This document shows positions 15,894 to 17,289 of a DNA stretch of 17,289 bases, piece after piece. The stretch lies in the NCBI GenBank assembly GCA_947039055.1, contig CAMQYB010000016.1:1-17289 (forward strand), given 5' to 3'. Made by a program: the position numbers and the translations under genes. The stretch is from an uncultured Deferribacteraceae bacterium (lineage in GTDB: Bacteria; Chrysiogenota; Deferribacteres; Deferribacterales; Mucispirillaceae). Every line of letters begins with the position of its first letter. Within the stretch, counting starts at the first letter, position 1. Below the pieces are notes generated by a model. That model ran no database searches, had not been told where the DNA came from, and was given only the letters and a program-made list of their open reading frames with translations.

Positions 15894-16973
15894 ATGCTAA
15901 ATTCAATACTATTTTTTACTATAGGATTACTTCTAGGTATAGGTATCACATACTTTATCGCTAGAAGAATTTTCACTAAAACGGACACTCCAAATATCTC
16001 TGAACATATCGACTTAATTATAAAAATTGCAAACGAAAAACTATCATCAGAGCGAGAATTAACCTCTAAGGATTTAGAGAGTAAGAAAGAGTTAATAGAT
16101 GATAGATTGCTTCATTTAGATAAAGAGTTAAAAGGCATGACAACGTTGGTTAGAGATTTAGAACAACGCAGAACTGCACAATTTACAGAACTTAGAACTA
16201 TGGTTACAAGTGGAAGCGATGAAACAAAAAGATTAATAGATGTAACAAATAAATTAAATAACACACTTTCATCAAAACAGGCAAGAGGCTCATGGGCTGA
16301 AAGAATGGCGTTTGATATTTTATCGTACGCTGGCATGGTTGAAGGTGTAAATTATATTAGACAAGAGCGACAATCAACAGGTAACAAACCAGATTTCACA
16401 TTCTTTTTGCCGAACGGTTATAAGCTTAATATGGATGTTAAATTTCCACTTGAAAATTATGAAAGATATAATAGTGCAGAGGATACTGATAAAAGCAGGT
16501 TCAAAGCTGAGTTTGTATCAAGCATCAAGAAACATCTCAAAGATATCACAAGTCGAGAGTATATAAATGTTGAAGATAACACGGTTGATTCGGTGCTTAT
16601 GTTTATTCCGAACGAGCGTATTTATACTGCAATTTTTGAAGCAGATGCGTCTATGTTAAATTTAGCGATTGAGAATAGAATACTTATCTGCTCACCAGTT
16701 TCAATTATTTCTGTGCTATCAATTATTCGTCAAGCAGCCGATAATTTTGTGTTAGAGCAGAAAGCGAAAGAGTTACTGTTAGCTATGGGTGGCTTTAGAA
16801 AACAGTGGCAAAGTTATTTAGAAAGTTTTGATATGCTAGGAAACGCAATAGATAAAGTTTCAGATCAGTATACAAAACTTAAAACGACAAGAAGCAATCA
16901 GTTAGATAAATCAGTTAAACGATTAGATGAATTAAGAGAGCGATCTATTATTGACATCGACTCAATAGATTAA
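15894..16973 (+). CDS. rmuC: RmuC family DNA recombination protein
   Basis: 359 residues. An N-terminal membrane segment (about 4-23) is followed by a coiled coil (about 40-125) and the RmuC nuclease-like domain (about 128-320). Conserved motifs: RGSWAE (131-136), NKPDF (164-168, D167), and MDVKFPLENY (180-189; D181-x-K183). Together these resemble a PD-(D/E)xK active site. FIPNE and the segment LICSPVSIISVL are further family blocks. RmuC limits inversion recombination at short inverted repeats in E. coli; its exact reaction is not established. It starts 13 nt after the smc stop, with AGG upstream. The N-terminal anchor would place the DNA-processing domain at the inner membrane. The family is usually 350-475 residues, so this is a short, complete member. 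No clear terminator follows the gene. Confidence 0.93.
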   Translation: MLNSILFFTIGLLLGIGITYFIARRIFTKTDTPNISEHIDLIIKIANEKLSSERELTSKDLESKKELIDDRLLHLDKELKGMTTLVRDLEQRRTAQFTELRTMVTSGSDETKRLIDVTNKLNNTLSSKQARGSWAERMAFDILSYAGMVEGVNYIRQERQSTGNKPDFTFFLPNGYKLNMDVKFPLENYERYNSAEDTDKSRFKAEFVSSIKKHLKDITSREYINVEDNTVDSVLMFIPNERIYTAIFEADASMLNLAIENRILICSPVSIISVLSIIRQAADNFVLEQKAKELLLAMGGFRKQWQSYLESFDMLGNAIDKVSDQYTKLKTTRSNQLDKSVKRLDELRERSIIDIDSID

Positions 16974-17289
16974 TTTTACGGTTAGTCGGGACTATATTTG
17001 TGGGGTTAGTTTGCAGTTTTGGGGTTATATTACCTTTAGGGCTAGTTTACGGTTTTACGGTTTACGGTTAGTTTATGGTTTTGGGGTATATTACTTTTGT
17101 GGCTAGATTATAATTTTAGCGTTAAGTTTACAAATTTAGCTTTGTATTGTTTTACGGTTAGTTTATGATTTTAGAGCTATATTACTTTTGTGGCTAGATT
17201 ATAATTTTAGCGTTTGCTACTTTTTAGAATGTTTATGTATATATGTGCTATGTTTAAGATATTTCAATCATATAAGTTTTCAATTTCAA
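16974..17289. other. 316-bp non-coding tail after rmuC
   Basis: No gene-like open frame is visible on either strand. Positions 16980-17214 hold degenerate direct repeats, described separately. The last 75 bases are AT-rich with nothing I can name. I see no stem-loop with a T-run that would end the rmuC transcript. Confidence 0.65.
16980..17214 (+). repeat. degenerate direct repeats, G/T-biased, 3' of rmuC
   Basis: GGTTAG begins units at 16980, 17004, 17066 and 17156. The two best copies are 17061-17123 and 17151-17214. They share 37 identical bases (17087-17123 and 17178-17214) containing TTACTTTTGTGGCTAGATTA. A poorer copy runs 17004-17050, and a shortened one lies at 16980-17003. A cluster of TTTACGG heptamers lies at 17046-17067. 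By hand count, 16981-17220 holds 57 G and 21 C on this strand. Confidence 0.85.

Noticed and set aside
16980..17214. CRISPR array
   Set aside because: Unit spacing is irregular (24, 62, 90 bases), there are no regular spacers, and no cas gene is present.

Overview
The window is AT-rich bacterial chromosome, with densely packed genes, short spacers, Shine-Dalgarno sites and sigma70-like promoters. A lipoprotein thioredoxin, a prohibitin/HflC-type membrane protein, RmuC and leucine biosynthesis suggest a free-living, probably diderm, low-GC bacterium. I cannot place it firmly; Deferribacterota is a weak guess from overall impression. I see no insertion sequence, phage gene, CRISPR array, rRNA or tRNA.

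Layout. (1) 1-2146, minus strand: the first 323 codons of leuC, running off the left edge, and a COG0731-type radical SAM protein. Each has its own promoter. (2) 2364-7850, plus strand: one probable transcription unit behind a good promoter. It encodes a YfbR-like HD nucleotidase, a TlpA-like thioredoxin lipoprotein, a CBS/DRTGG-regulated family II pyrophosphatase, an RCK (TrkA-type) protein with a USP-like tail, and a CPA2 cation/proton antiporter. (3) 7851-8197: an intergenic stretch with a bidirectional terminator between convergent genes. (4) 8198-8995, minus strand: a single SPFH/prohibitin-like membrane protein with a strong promoter. (5) 9282-16973, plus strand: six close or overlapping genes, namely a small helical HPt-like protein, ftsY, an unrecognised protein, a spore-photoproduct-lyase-like radical SAM protein, smc and rmuC. 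(6) 16974-17289: a G/T-biased non-coding tail of degenerate direct repeats.

How the genes may work together. The RCK protein and the short antiporter lie 2 nt apart and look like a split regulated K+/H+ (or Na+/H+) exchanger, in which gating subunit and membrane subunit are separate chains. The pyrophosphatase and HD nucleotidase of the same unit both handle nucleotide by-products, and the pyrophosphatase has a nucleotide-sensing insert. The ftsY-smc-rmuC unit combines membrane protein targeting with chromosome organisation and DNA maintenance.

The least ordinary points are an SMC protein whose hinge appears to lack its N-terminal half, an SPL-like radical SAM enzyme without the SPL catalytic cysteine and paired with an unknown protein, a microsatellite-coded Asn/Asp linker inside FtsY, an HPt-like protein with Glu in place of His, an antiporter with Gly-Glu at the usual Asp site, and the repeat tail after rmuC. 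None amounts to a demonstrated new system.
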